From: Lachnospiraceae bacterium
GTDB taxonomy: Bacteria > Bacillota > Clostridia > Lachnospirales > Lachnospiraceae
Direction: 5' to 3'
NCBI GenBank assembly: GCA_019421365.1
Contig: JAHZFJ010000008.1
Span: 1 to 64,000, forward strand
DNA length: 64,000 bases
Positions 18,289-26,621 of the stretch are shown one piece after another; the stretch's first letter is position 1; each line of letters starts with the position of its first letter. The notes under the pieces are model-generated. The model searched no databases. It saw only the letters and a program-made list of their open reading frames with translations, and was not told the DNA's origin. Made by a program: the position numbers and the translations under genes.

Positions 18289-19584
18289 ATGGAGAATTTA
18301 GTAATAGAATTAGCGAGATACCTAATTATTATCTTATTAGGAATCTATACGCTATATTGCTTTACAGTCTTTCGTAGTAGTGATAAAAGAAGACAAAGTA
18401 GTACATTTAATAAGCAGATAGGTTTGTTATATACGATTCATTTTATCTGCTATCTTGTCTTGTTTCTAGAAACTAAGGATACGCAGATTGTAATCTTGTA
18501 TATGTTTGAGATAGCATTTTTTGCAATTGTTTTATCGGTATATAAGGTTGTATATAGAAACTTATCACGATTGGTCTTGAATAACATGTTAATGCTTTTG
18601 ATGTTTAGTTTTGTAATGCTTACAAGACTATCATTTTCCTTGGCGGTGAAACAGTTTTTCATCGCAAGTGTTTCAATTGCAATTTGTGTAATTGTTCCTT
18701 TTATAATTGATAAAGCAAAACAATTAGAGAATCTTGGTATGCTCTATGCAGTTGTGGGTATTGGTTTACTATTAGTGGTATTAGTATTTGGACGAACACA
18801 ATATGGTGCTACAAACTGGTTGTATATCGGTGGAATTGGTTTTCAACCTTCAGAATTTGTGAAGATATTATATGTATTCTTCATAGCCTCTTTATTATCT
18901 AAGGCCAATGATTTTAAGCAGATAGTAAAGGTATCTATATTAGCAGGTGCTCATGTTATATTATTAGTATTAGAGAAAGATTTAGGTGGTGCACTTATAT
19001 TCTTTATAACGTATTTGATGATGATTTACGTAGCATCCCATAATCCTCTTTACCTGATATCTGGACTGGCCGGTGGGTCAGCGGCTGCTTTTATAGCATA
19101 TAAATTATTCAGTCATGTTAGGGTTAGAGTATTAGCATGGAAAGATCCTTGGAGTCATATCGAAAGAGAAGGATATCAGATTACGCAATCCTTGTTTGCA
19201 ATAGGAACTGGGGGCTGGTTTGGACTTGGTCTAGGAAAAGGGTTACCAAGTAGTATTCCAGTTGTTGAGAGTGACTTTGTATTCTCAGCTATATCAGAGG
19301 AATTTGGAGGAATTGTTGCCTTTTGTATCGTTTTAATTTGTCTAAGCTGTTTTATTATGTTCATTAATATCGCAATGAAGATGAAACGAACTTTTTATAA
19401 ATTAACTGCATTGGGGTTAAGCATTGTGTATGGTTTCCAACTGTTCTTAACAATTGGTGGGGTAACAAAGTTCATACCATCTACAGGTGTTACTTTACCA
19501 TTAATTAGTTATGGAGGCAGCTCTGTATTTAGTACAATTATAATATTTTGTATTATACAAGGATTATATGTACGTAACAAATAA
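18289..19584 (+). CDS. FtsW/RodA/SpoVE-family glycosyltransferase
   Basis: A 431-residue SEDS protein with ten or so membrane segments; it polymerises lipid II into glycan strands. Landmarks: GATNWLYIGGIGFQPSEFVKI, which is the hallmark extracellular loop and helix; LVLEKDLGGALIFF with the catalytic-type Asp; and near the C-terminus STGVTLPLISYGGSS. The next gene encodes a class B PBP, and SEDS proteins work with such partners. Whether it is the division (FtsW), elongation (RodA) or sporulation (SpoVE) member cannot be fixed from sequence alone, so no symbol is given. The start follows GGTGATC. Confidence 0.9.
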   Translation: MENLVIELARYLIIILLGIYTLYCFTVFRSSDKRRQSSTFNKQIGLLYTIHFICYLVLFLETKDTQIVILYMFEIAFFAIVLSVYKVVYRNLSRLVLNNMLMLLMFSFVMLTRLSFSLAVKQFFIASVSIAICVIVPFIIDKAKQLENLGMLYAVVGIGLLLVVLVFGRTQYGATNWLYIGGIGFQPSEFVKILYVFFIASLLSKANDFKQIVKVSILAGAHVILLVLEKDLGGALIFFITYLMMIYVASHNPLYLISGLAGGSAAAFIAYKLFSHVRVRVLAWKDPWSHIEREGYQITQSLFAIGTGGWFGLGLGKGLPSSIPVVESDFVFSAISEEFGGIVAFCIVLICLSCFIMFINIAMKMKRTFYKLTALGLSIVYGFQLFLTIGGVTKFIPSTGVTLPLISYGGSSVFSTIIIFCIIQGLYVRNK

Positions 19585-19646
19585 CCTAGATTGATGGAGT
19601 TGATTTAAGATCCTAAGATCTTTGATCTAGCTACTTACCAAGATGA

Positions 19647-21578
19647 ATGAGGATGATTAAATTGATAGGAAAGAAAAATCAAAAAAATAAGCAAACGAAT
19701 CGACAGCCTAATAAACAGCCAAGTAAACAAGTGGCTAAGAAACAATCTTTTGATTATATACCTGTTGAATACGATGAAGATGATTATAGCGCGTTATTAA
19801 AGCAATCTTTAGAAGAGGAAGGTCTCTTTGGAAACAAAAACTATAGTCAAGAAAACTCTGAATATAGAGAGAAACAAGAGGCTGTAAGGAAACAAAAGCC
19901 ACAACAACCTACGAAGAAGAATACGGCGACTCAAAAGGGAACAAGGCAGCAAGTTTCAACAAAACAACAAGGTGCAATAAATCAAAGTGCTACTAAGATA
20001 AGAAATTCTAATAAATCACCAGATAAATCTAAGCCATCAAAAGAAAGTAAGATAAATAAGACAAATAAGATAAATAAGATAAATAAGATAAATAAGATAA
20101 AGAGGAGTAATCCTCGTGGTAAATCAGGAGAAACTGCTGATAATAGTCAAATACCAATCGATGGAACTAAGCGTCGAAGTGTGAATCGCGAAATTTTAGT
20201 AGTTACTTATATTTTTATCGGTTTGTTCGTTATGCTACTTGCTAATTTCTCATATTTCCTGTTTGTGGATAGTAAGACAGTGATCAATAATACGTATAAC
20301 AAACGTCAAGATTTATTGGCAGAGAGAGTTGTAAGAGGACAGATTCTTGGAAATAATGGAGAAGTTTTAGCACAAACAATTGAAGACGATCAAGGTAATA
20401 GCAAGCGTGTATATCCATATAAAGATTTATTTGTACATGTAGTAGGAAGATTCGATAAGGGTAAAACAGGTATCGAGCTATCGGAAAATTTCAACTTACT
20501 AACTTCGAATGCAAATCCGATAGAAAAGATCTTCAATGAATTATCAGAGAAGAAGAATGTTGGCGATAATATCGTAACAACATTAGATGTAGAGTTACAA
20601 AAGGTGGCATATAATGCTCTTGGTAATCACAAAGGAGCTGTAGTAGTATCCGAACCAAGTACGGGTAAGATACTTGCGATGGTATCAAAGCCTGATTACG
20701 ATCCGAATCAAATTACATCTTTGTGGGATGACTTAGTGGATGATAGTGACAACAATTCAGCTTTAATTAATCGTGCAACACAAGGATTATATCCACCTGG
20801 TTCTACATTCAAGATTGTTACGGCACTTCAATATATGAGAGAAAATCCAAACTATAAGAAATTCAAATATACTTGTACAGGAAGTTTTACAATCGGGGAT
20901 ATGAGAATTAATTGTTACAATAATAAGGTTCATGGAACTGTTGATTTAGAAACAGCATTTGCAAAATCTTGTAATGCAACATTTGCAGCAATTGGTACTG
21001 AGCTTAACAAAAATTCTTGGCTAGGTACTAGTCAATCATTATTGTTTAATTCCGATTTACCATTGCCATTCCCTTATAAGAAGAGCTCTTTTACACTAAA
21101 TTCTTCTTCAGAAGATAAATTAACAGCTCAGACAGCAATTGGTCAGGGAAATACATTGATTACCCCAATGCATAATTTATTACTTGTAAGTGCTATTGCT
21201 AATGGTGGTACATTAATGAAACCATATGTCGTTGACCATATAGAGAACTACGCTGGTAATGTTGTTAGCAAGAATATGCCTTCCACATACGGAAACTTAA
21301 TGACTGCTAAAGAAGCGCAAGCACTTACCGAGATGATGGTTGACGTAGTGAAAAATGGTACTGGATATAATTTATCTAGTAGCAAGTATCAAGCAGCAGG
21401 TAAAACAGGTTCAGCAGAATATGATTCTGGTAAATCTTCACATGCGTGGTTTGTTGGGTTCGCGCCTTCAGATAATCCACAGATAGCTGTTAGTGTTATT
21501 GTAGAAGGTGCTGGTACTGGTAGTGATTATGCTGTACCGATAGCGAAAAAAATCATGGATACGTATTTTAATCGATAA
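19647..21578 (+). CDS. Class B penicillin-binding protein (PbpA-like transpeptidase)
   Basis: A 643-residue peptidoglycan transpeptidase. Residues 1-175 form a very basic, Gln/Lys/Asn-rich cytoplasmic tail that includes a run of repeated INK tripeptides. One membrane segment follows (ILVVTYIFIGLFVMLLANF, about 183-201). The transpeptidase domain has SxxK in PPGSTFKIVTALQ (Ser near 386), SxN as SCN in AKSCNATF, and KTG in AAGKTGSAEYDSG. The dimerisation region is short, as in mycobacterial PbpA, which also pairs with an FtsW/RodA protein. Start codon uncertain: ATG at 19647, ATG at 19653 or TTG at 19662, the last being best spaced from GAGG. Confidence 0.88.
   Translation: MRMIKLIGKKNQKNKQTNRQPNKQPSKQVAKKQSFDYIPVEYDEDDYSALLKQSLEEEGLFGNKNYSQENSEYREKQEAVRKQKPQQPTKKNTATQKGTRQQVSTKQQGAINQSATKIRNSNKSPDKSKPSKESKINKTNKINKINKINKIKRSNPRGKSGETADNSQIPIDGTKRRSVNREILVVTYIFIGLFVMLLANFSYFLFVDSKTVINNTYNKRQDLLAERVVRGQILGNNGEVLAQTIEDDQGNSKRVYPYKDLFVHVVGRFDKGKTGIELSENFNLLTSNANPIEKIFNELSEKKNVGDNIVTTLDVELQKVAYNALGNHKGAVVVSEPSTGKILAMVSKPDYDPNQITSLWDDLVDDSDNNSALINRATQGLYPPGSTFKIVTALQYMRENPNYKKFKYTCTGSFTIGDMRINCYNNKVHGTVDLETAFAKSCNATFAAIGTELNKNSWLGTSQSLLFNSDLPLPFPYKKSSFTLNSSSEDKLTAQTAIGQGNTLITPMHNLLLVSAIANGGTLMKPYVVDHIENYAGNVVSKNMPSTYGNLMTAKEAQALTEMMVDVVKNGTGYNLSSSKYQAAGKTGSAEYDSGKSSHAWFVGFAPSDNPQIAVSVIVEGAGTGSDYAVPIAKKIMDTYFNR
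20050..20103 (+). repeat. In-gene 9-bp tandem repeat coding INK
   Basis: The unit ATAAATAAG (with one variant carrying a C) repeats about six times in the tail of the PBP gene, encoding Ile-Asn-Lys each time. Because the unit is a multiple of three, copy number can change without frameshift. Confidence 0.85.
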
Positions 21579-21639
21579 GGGATATTTATGTAAATTAGAA
21601 AACTTCGTAATATTTAACAAGACTCTCCATATTTTTTGG

Positions 21640-21668
21640 TTGAAAAGCACAATAAAAAGAGGTATACT
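21640..21668 (+). promoter_or_regulatory. Sigma-A promoter of the Nudix gene
   Basis: TTGAAA (21640-21645) and TATACT (21663-21668) with a 17-base spacer, 40 bases before the start codon. Confidence 0.8.
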
Positions 21669-21708
21669 ATCTTTAGACAAGACACACCATGGTACAGGAG
21701 GAATTGCG

Positions 21709-22161
21709 ATGATAGAGGCAACGAGCTGTGGCGGTGTGGTTATATTCAGAGGAAAGATATTATTACTGTATAAGAACTATAAGAACAAGTACGAAGGTTG
21801 GGTATTACCAAAGGGGACAGTAGAAGAAGGCGAAGAATATAAAGAAACTGCTATCCGTGAGGTAAAGGAAGAAACCGGAGTAGATACTAGTATCATTAAG
21901 TATGTTGGAAAGAGCCAGTACACATTTAATACACCATCAGATTTGGTGTCGAAAGATGTACATTGGTATCTAATGATGTCTGACAGTTATTATAGTAAAC
22001 CACAACGTGAAGAGTATTTTATGGACTCAGGATATTATAAATTTCATGAGGCATATCATTTATTAAAGTTTTCGAATGAAAAACAGATTCTAGAGAAAGC
22101 TTATAATGAATATGTAGACTTGAAAAAAAGTAACCTGTGGGGCAATAAAAAATATTTTTAA
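21709..22161 (+). CDS. Nudix hydrolase
   Basis: A 150-residue Nudix-fold enzyme that hydrolyses nucleoside diphosphates linked to another group. The Nudix box is complete: from the Gly of GTVEEGEEYKETAIREVKEE to the following TGV (about residues 44-66), with all metal-binding glutamates. The N-terminus ATSCGGVVIFRGKILLLYKN is like diadenosine-polyphosphate hydrolase/MutT relatives, but the substrate cannot be fixed. A longer frame begins at 21640; this is rejected because a clear promoter covers it and AGGAGG precedes the ATG at 21709. A terminator follows, so the gene is monocistronic. Confidence 0.88.
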   Translation: MIEATSCGGVVIFRGKILLLYKNYKNKYEGWVLPKGTVEEGEEYKETAIREVKEETGVDTSIIKYVGKSQYTFNTPSDLVSKDVHWYLMMSDSYYSKPQREEYFMDSGYYKFHEAYHLLKFSNEKQILEKAYNEYVDLKKSNLWGNKKYF

Positions 22162-22165
22162 TTAT

Positions 22166-22199
22166 AAAAGGATAGAGATTAATGTCTCTGTCCTTTTTT
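22166..22199 (+). terminator. Intrinsic terminator after the Nudix gene
   Basis: A stem formed by AAAGGA-t-AGAGA and TCTCT-g-TCCTTT with a 6-nt loop, then a T-run. Confidence 0.8.
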
Positions 22200-22348
22200 A
22201 AAAGATTTTTCTATACACTGTATATGCTAACAAACTGTAATGTCAATGAATAGTTTATGCCTTTTGGTAAATCCTTTAAGTAAGGATTAAAGAGTACCTC
22301 GGTTTTAAAGTTTTACAACCAACTAGGTAAAGGAGTGTGTTTGTTGAA

Positions 22349-23872
22349 ATGCTTGAAAAGATTGATCTTAATAAAAAAATAGATAAAAAAGAATCAAAAG
22401 CAGCTATTGAGGAACTATCAAAAAAGTTATCATATCTTCAGAGAGCTTGTAAAGATGAACAGATTCCAATTGCTATAGTATTTGAAGGGTTTGGTGCATC
22501 TGGAAAAGGGACGATGATTAATCAATTAATACAGCCCTTAGATCCAAGAGGGTTTAGGGTGTATTCTATTCAAAGACCTACTGATGAGGAAGTAAAGAGA
22601 CCATACTTGTGTCGCTTCTTTTCCAAACTTCCTGCAAAAGGACGAATCACCTTATTCGATCGAAGTTGGTATAGAAGAGTCTTGAATGATCGTATTGATA
22701 AGATTAGCACCAAAGATGAACTAGAATGTGCATTTGATGATATTAACAACTTTGAAAAACTCTTAACAGATGACGGAATGGTTATTATCAAGCTTTTTTT
22801 GTATATAACAAAGAAGGAGCAAAAGAGACGTTTTGAAAAGTTAATTAAATCAAAGGAAACAGCATGGCGTGTGAAAGAACGTGATCTTAGGCAGAATAAA
22901 AACTATGATGAGTACCTTGAGATGAACAACGAGATGCTTGAGAACACAGACACGAAGAATGCGCCTTGGTCTATAATTGAAGCTATGGATTATGAATATG
23001 CTATAGTGAAAATTATGAAGATCGTTGTATCGAAATTAGAAGAAGAATTATTGAAGCGTAAAGAAATTAATAAAGCACAAAATCAAGTTACGCGTATCGG
23101 GAACATGGAAGTAGCAAAGGCTACTTTTCCTAATGAAGTGGAGTCGATTGAGGAAGTAAGATCTCGTGTTTTAGAGGGAGTCGATTTGACTAAAGACATT
23201 AGTAAAGAGGACTATAAGAAGAAATTACAAGGACTTGAAGAACGACTAGCTATGTTGCATAGTGATATGCGTAGAAAGAAAGTTCCTGTCATTCTAGCTT
23301 TTGAAGGTTGGGACGCAGCAGGAAAGGGTGGAGCAATAAAGAGACTAACTATGAATCTTGACCCAAGGGGTTACGAGGTTAATCCAATAAGTGCACCAAA
23401 TGATATAGAGCTTGCGCATCATTATCTTTGGCGATTCTATAATACATTTCCTAGGGCTGGTCACTTAGCAATCTATGACCGTTCTTGGTATGGAAGAGTA
23501 TTAGTTGAGAGGATAGAAGGTTTTTGTAGTGAAGATGAATGGAAGAGAGCCTATCATGAGATTAATGAGATGGAAGAGCACTTAAGTAACTTTGGAGCTA
23601 TTATTATCAAGTTCTGGTTGCATATAGATAAAGATGAACAAGAGAGACGCTTTAAAGCAAGGCAAACAAACCCTGAAAAATCATGGAAGATTACAGAGGA
23701 GGACTGGAGAAACCGTGAGAAATGGGATGAGTATGTGAAGGCTGTTGATGAAATGATTATCAAGACATCAACGACTTATGCGCCATGGATTATTGTAGAA
23801 GGTAATTCAAAGAAATATGCAAGAATCAAGATTCTAGAGACTGTAGTTGAAGCTCTTGAGAAACGCTTATAA
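22349..23872 (+). CDS. pap: Polyphosphate:AMP phosphotransferase (double PPK2)
   Basis: About 507 residues made of two PPK2 domains in tandem. Each has its own P-loop and lid: the first FEGFGASGKGTMINQLIQ with FDRSWYRRVL, the second FEGWDAAGKGGAIKRLTM with YDRSWYGRVLVERIEG. Double-domain PPK2 proteins (class II) phosphorylate AMP to ADP with polyphosphate; usually only the second domain is active. Here the first P-loop is intact (GASGKG), but its WDAAGKG-type aspartate is missing (FGASGKG), which suits a regulatory or weak domain. A GTG at 22337 is in frame but abuts the AGGAG, so ATG 22349 is preferred although the spacing (13) is long. Confidence 0.88.
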   Translation: MLEKIDLNKKIDKKESKAAIEELSKKLSYLQRACKDEQIPIAIVFEGFGASGKGTMINQLIQPLDPRGFRVYSIQRPTDEEVKRPYLCRFFSKLPAKGRITLFDRSWYRRVLNDRIDKISTKDELECAFDDINNFEKLLTDDGMVIIKLFLYITKKEQKRRFEKLIKSKETAWRVKERDLRQNKNYDEYLEMNNEMLENTDTKNAPWSIIEAMDYEYAIVKIMKIVVSKLEEELLKRKEINKAQNQVTRIGNMEVAKATFPNEVESIEEVRSRVLEGVDLTKDISKEDYKKKLQGLEERLAMLHSDMRRKKVPVILAFEGWDAAGKGGAIKRLTMNLDPRGYEVNPISAPNDIELAHHYLWRFYNTFPRAGHLAIYDRSWYGRVLVERIEGFCSEDEWKRAYHEINEMEEHLSNFGAIIIKFWLHIDKDEQERRFKARQTNPEKSWKITEEDWRNREKWDEYVKAVDEMIIKTSTTYAPWIIVEGNSKKYARIKILETVVEALEKRL

Positions 23873-23887
23873 TAAGGGGGAAGGGGA

Positions 23888-24283
23888 ATGGAAGTTATAT
23901 TAAAGACACAAGATTTGTCTATGAGATACGGAGATCAATTTGAATTCGGCCTCCTCGGATTACTAATCGGGTTGCTTATCAATCAAACATTGATTCCATC
24001 GAGAAAAATACAACTTTCTATCGTTGTGCTAATCGCAATAGTTACAGTTGTACAGAACAAAATTGTAGAGGATATCAACGTTTTGCGATACATAACATGG
24101 ATTTTTCCTCCGTTAAGTTTGATATCTAAGCAGATTAATCTGAAAGAATATGCATCAATCAACGCTTTCTGGGCACTTGGACGTGGTCTGATATATTGTG
24201 TTGTTTATATCGCTCTATATCTAATTATAATGTATAACCTGAATAGTAGTAATATTATTAGCATTGATAAAAAGAATAAGTAA
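23888..24283 (+). pseudogene. In-frame remnant of an ABC-2 transporter (ATPase start joined to permease end)
   Basis: A 131-residue open frame with a strong ribosome binding site, 15 bases after pap. Its first 16 or so residues (MEVILKTQDLSMRYGD) read like the very start of a BcrA/lantibiotic-type ABC ATPase. After QF the sequence switches abruptly to a hydrophobic protein with three or four membrane segments (FGLLGLLIGLLINQ, LSIVVLIAIVTVV, ALGRGLIYCVVYIALYLIIMY), as at the C-terminal end of an ABC-2 permease. The nucleotide-binding domain itself (Walker A, signature, Walker B) is missing. The best explanation is one deletion that fused the first codons of an ATPase gene to the last part of its permease gene. 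It might still be expressed as a small membrane protein. Confidence 0.6.
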
Positions 24284-24310
24284 CTTTATATATAGAATCA
24301 AAAATAGCAC

Positions 24311-24339
24311 TTGAAAAAGCCAAAAGAATCGAGTACAAT
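24311..24339 (+). promoter_or_regulatory. Sigma-A promoter of pyrBI
   Basis: TTGAAA (24311-24316) and TACAAT (24334-24339) with a 17-base spacer. Transcription would start near 24346, leaving a leader of about 45 nt with a small TTGAG/CTCAA hairpin. Confidence 0.75.
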
Positions 24340-24381
24340 ATATTGTTGAGTAAAGAAATGCTCAATCATATATTCTTTTGG
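24320..24381. repeat. 10-bp inverted repeat spanning the pyrB promoter and RBS
   Basis: CCAAAAGAAT at 24320-24329, in the promoter spacer, is perfectly inverted as ATTCTTTTGG at 24372-24381, which runs into the GGAGG of pyrB. If transcription begins after the -10 box, only the second arm is in the RNA, so a DNA-level role or chance are the options. Confidence 0.5.
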
Positions 24382-24389
24382 AGGTGCAC

Positions 24390-25310
24390 ATGAAACATTT
24401 AATTAGTCCCCTTGATTTATCGGTGACAGAACTTGATGAAATTTTAACTTTGGCTGAAGAAATCATTAATGAGCCGAAGAAATATTCCAATGTATGTAAT
24501 GGTAAAAAAATTGCGACGTTATTTTATGAACCAAGTACACGAACACGACTTAGTTTCGAAGCGGCTATGCTGAATCTAGGTGGTAGTGTACTTGGTTTTT
24601 CTTCTGCCGATTCAAGCTCTGCTGCAAAAGGCGAAAGTGTAGCGGATACCATTCGTGTTATTTCAAGTTATGCCGATATCTGTGCAATGCGTCACCCGAA
24701 GGAAGGTGCGCCGTTAGTGGCGTCTAGATATTCGAGTATACCTGTTATTAATGCAGGAGATGGTGGTCATAATCACCCAACACAGACGTTAACTGATTTA
24801 CTTACAATTAAGAACCTAAGAGGTCGTCTTAATAATTTGGCTATTGGATTCTGCGGAGATTTAAAATTCGGCAGAACAGTACATTCACTAATCAATGCAT
24901 TAGTACGTTATGAAAATATTAACTTTGTATTTATATCACCAGATGAACTCAAAATCCCAGATTATCTTCGCAAGGAAGTAATTGAAGAGAATCATGTTCC
25001 ATACAAAGAAGTAAAAGTACTTGAAGAAGTTATGCCAGAATTAGATATTCTCTATATGACTAGAGTCCAAAAGGAACGTTTCTTCAATGAAGAAGATTAC
25101 ATTCGCTTAAAAGATAGTTTTATATTAGATGCAAAGAAGATGAAATTAGCAAAAGAAGATATGCTAGTTATGCACCCATTACCACGTGTAAATGAAATTG
25201 CAACTGAAGTTGATAAAGATGATAGAGCAGTATACTTCAAGCAAGCGGAATATGGTGTATATGTACGAATGGCATTGATTATGAAATTATTGGAGGTAGC
25301 AGGATGCTAA
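24390..25310 (+). CDS. pyrB: Aspartate carbamoyltransferase catalytic chain
   Basis: A 306-residue catalytic subunit; it joins carbamoyl phosphate and aspartate in pyrimidine synthesis. Visible motifs: the carbamoyl-phosphate loop [31 protein letters not shown], the HPKEGA and [15 protein letters not shown] blocks, and HPLPRVNEI near the C-terminus. The pairing with pyrI means that the enzyme is the regulated c6r6 type, as in enteric bacteria and many Clostridia, and not the unregulated Bacillus type. An in-frame TTG at 24378 is less likely than the ATG at 24390 preceded by GGAGG. The last 7 bases overlap pyrI. Confidence 0.97.
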   Translation: MKHLISPLDLSVTELDEILTLAEEIINEPKKYSNVCNGKKIATLFYEPSTRTRLSFEAAMLNLGGSVLGFSSADSSSAAKGESVADTIRVISSYADICAMRHPKEGAPLVASRYSSIPVINAGDGGHNHPTQTLTDLLTIKNLRGRLNNLAIGFCGDLKFGRTVHSLINALVRYENINFVFISPDELKIPDYLRKEVIEENHVPYKEVKVLEEVMPELDILYMTRVQKERFFNEEDYIRLKDSFILDAKKMKLAKEDMLVMHPLPRVNEIATEVDKDDRAVYFKQAEYGVYVRMALIMKLLEVAGC

Positions 25311-25726
25311 ATATAGGTGGATTAACAACTGGTATCGTAATTGATCATATTAAAGCTGGTGGGGCAATGGATATCTATTCTTATTTAAATCTAGAAAAAT
25401 TAGATTGTAGCGTTGCTATCATCAAGAATGCAAAGAGTAATAAGATGGGTAAGAAAGATATTATCAAAATTGAGGGAAATCTCAATATAGATCTGGACAT
25501 GCTTGGAGTACTTGATCATAACATTACTGTAAATGTCATTGATAATGGTTCAATTAAAGAGAAAAAGAATTTGCAATTACCTGAAAAAGTAGTTAATATA
25601 ATTAAGTGTAAGAACCCAAGATGTATTACGTCAGTTGAACAGGAAATACCACATACATTCAAACTTACAAACAAAGAAAAGGGGATTTATCGTTGTATCT
25701 ATTGCGAACAATCCTTTAAAGATTAA
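25304..25726 (+). CDS. pyrI: Aspartate carbamoyltransferase regulatory chain
   Basis: A 140-residue subunit that binds CTP/ATP and couples to PyrB trimers. The N-terminal allosteric domain starts [20 protein letters not shown]. The C-terminal zinc domain has CKNPRC and YRCIYCEQ, i.e. C-x4-C and C-x2-C. The start codon lies within the end of pyrB, with GGAGG inside the pyrB sequence, so translation is coupled. The operon ends at a terminator near 25759. Confidence 0.96.
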   Translation: MLNIGGLTTGIVIDHIKAGGAMDIYSYLNLEKLDCSVAIIKNAKSNKMGKKDIIKIEGNLNIDLDMLGVLDHNITVNVIDNGSIKEKKNLQLPEKVVNIIKCKNPRCITSVEQEIPHTFKLTNKEKGIYRCIYCEQSFKD

Positions 25727-25758
25727 CAAATAATTCTTATATAAGAGTGATAAAGGAG

Positions 25759-25809
25759 TCCTCTTTGTAATGGTTGTTGCATAGAATATACCATTTACAG
25801 GAGGATTTT
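25759..25809 (+). terminator. Terminator of pyrBI
   Basis: TCCTC plus TTTGTAATGG (25759-25773) pairs, with one or two mismatches, with CCATTTACAG plus GAGGA (25791-25805), and is followed by TTTTCTGTTT. Confidence 0.7.
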
Positions 25810-25911
25810 CTGTTTATTTATATCGGTAACGTTCCCGTAGCGTTATAGAGGTGCTATTATAGAAATATACATAGTTTATACAAGTGAAAAGAGTAAAGGG
25901 AGGTCTAGGTT

Positions 25912-26535
25912 ATGAAGAAATTAATATTAGTAACGTCCCCACCAGCATGTGGGAAAACATTTATATCGAAAGAGTTAGCAAAGGCATTGAAGCACATTGT
26001 GTATCTTGATAAAGATACGATAATTCCTTTATCTAATAAGATATTTGAAGTAGCAAATCAAGAAAATAATCGTAGTTCTGAATTCTTTGAAACTTATGTA
26101 AGAGATGCGGAATATGTAGCGATTATTAATTTAGCATTAGAAGCATTGGATTATGAAGATAAAGTACTAATTAATGCGCCATTTACTCGTGAAATTCATG
26201 ATGTAGAATACATGAAGAAGTTTAAAGTACAAGCAAATGAAAAAGGTGCTGACTTAATTGTAGTTTGGGTTGATACGGATATAGAAGTTTGTCGCCAAAG
26301 AATGATTACTCGTGGATCGGAAAGAGATACTTGGAAGTTAGAACATTGGGATGAATACGCTGCAACAAGAGAGTTTAATCTTCCTGGGGCTCTTACTGAA
26401 GATGGAGTAGTAGATTCACTAATTATCTTCCACAACTCAAGCGAGGAAGAGTTTGAGCAATCAATGGAAGACATAATTGAAAATTTAAATAAGAATGAGC
26501 TCTCTATGAAAGAAATAGTTACTGATTTGCAATAA
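25912..26535 (+). CDS. P-loop kinase/AAA-type ATP-binding protein
   Basis: A 207-residue protein with an N-terminal Walker A (LVTSPPACGKTFISKELA, about residues 5-22) and DKDTI right after strand 2, as in small-molecule or RNA/nucleotide kinases of the AAA_33 type. A lid-like region CRQRMITRGSERDTWKLEHWDEY near residue 130 resembles that of shikimate/gluconate-kinase relatives. The substrate is unknown; nothing nearby points to one. AGGGAGG precedes the ATG. The gene is monocistronic and is followed by a strong terminator. Confidence 0.7.
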   Translation: MKKLILVTSPPACGKTFISKELAKALKHIVYLDKDTIIPLSNKIFEVANQENNRSSEFFETYVRDAEYVAIINLALEALDYEDKVLINAPFTREIHDVEYMKKFKVQANEKGADLIVVWVDTDIEVCRQRMITRGSERDTWKLEHWDEYAATREFNLPGALTEDGVVDSLIIFHNSSEEEFEQSMEDIIENLNKNELSMKEIVTDLQ

Positions 26536-26572
26536 GTTAAAGCAATCTATGTAAGAAATTATCCTATAATTA

Positions 26573-26610
26573 AAAAAATGACTGATACAATTTGGTATCA
26601 GTCATTTTTT
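26573..26610. terminator. Bidirectional intrinsic terminator
   Basis: A perfect 16-bp stem (26573-26588 with 26595-26610) with A-run and T-run ends. It separates the convergent kinase and L,D-transpeptidase genes. Confidence 0.9.
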
Positions 26611-26621
26611 AAAGTTAACAA

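Noticed and set aside
20050..20103. CRISPR-like or minisatellite array
   Set aside because: The 9-bp unit has no spacers and codes for protein in frame inside the PBP.
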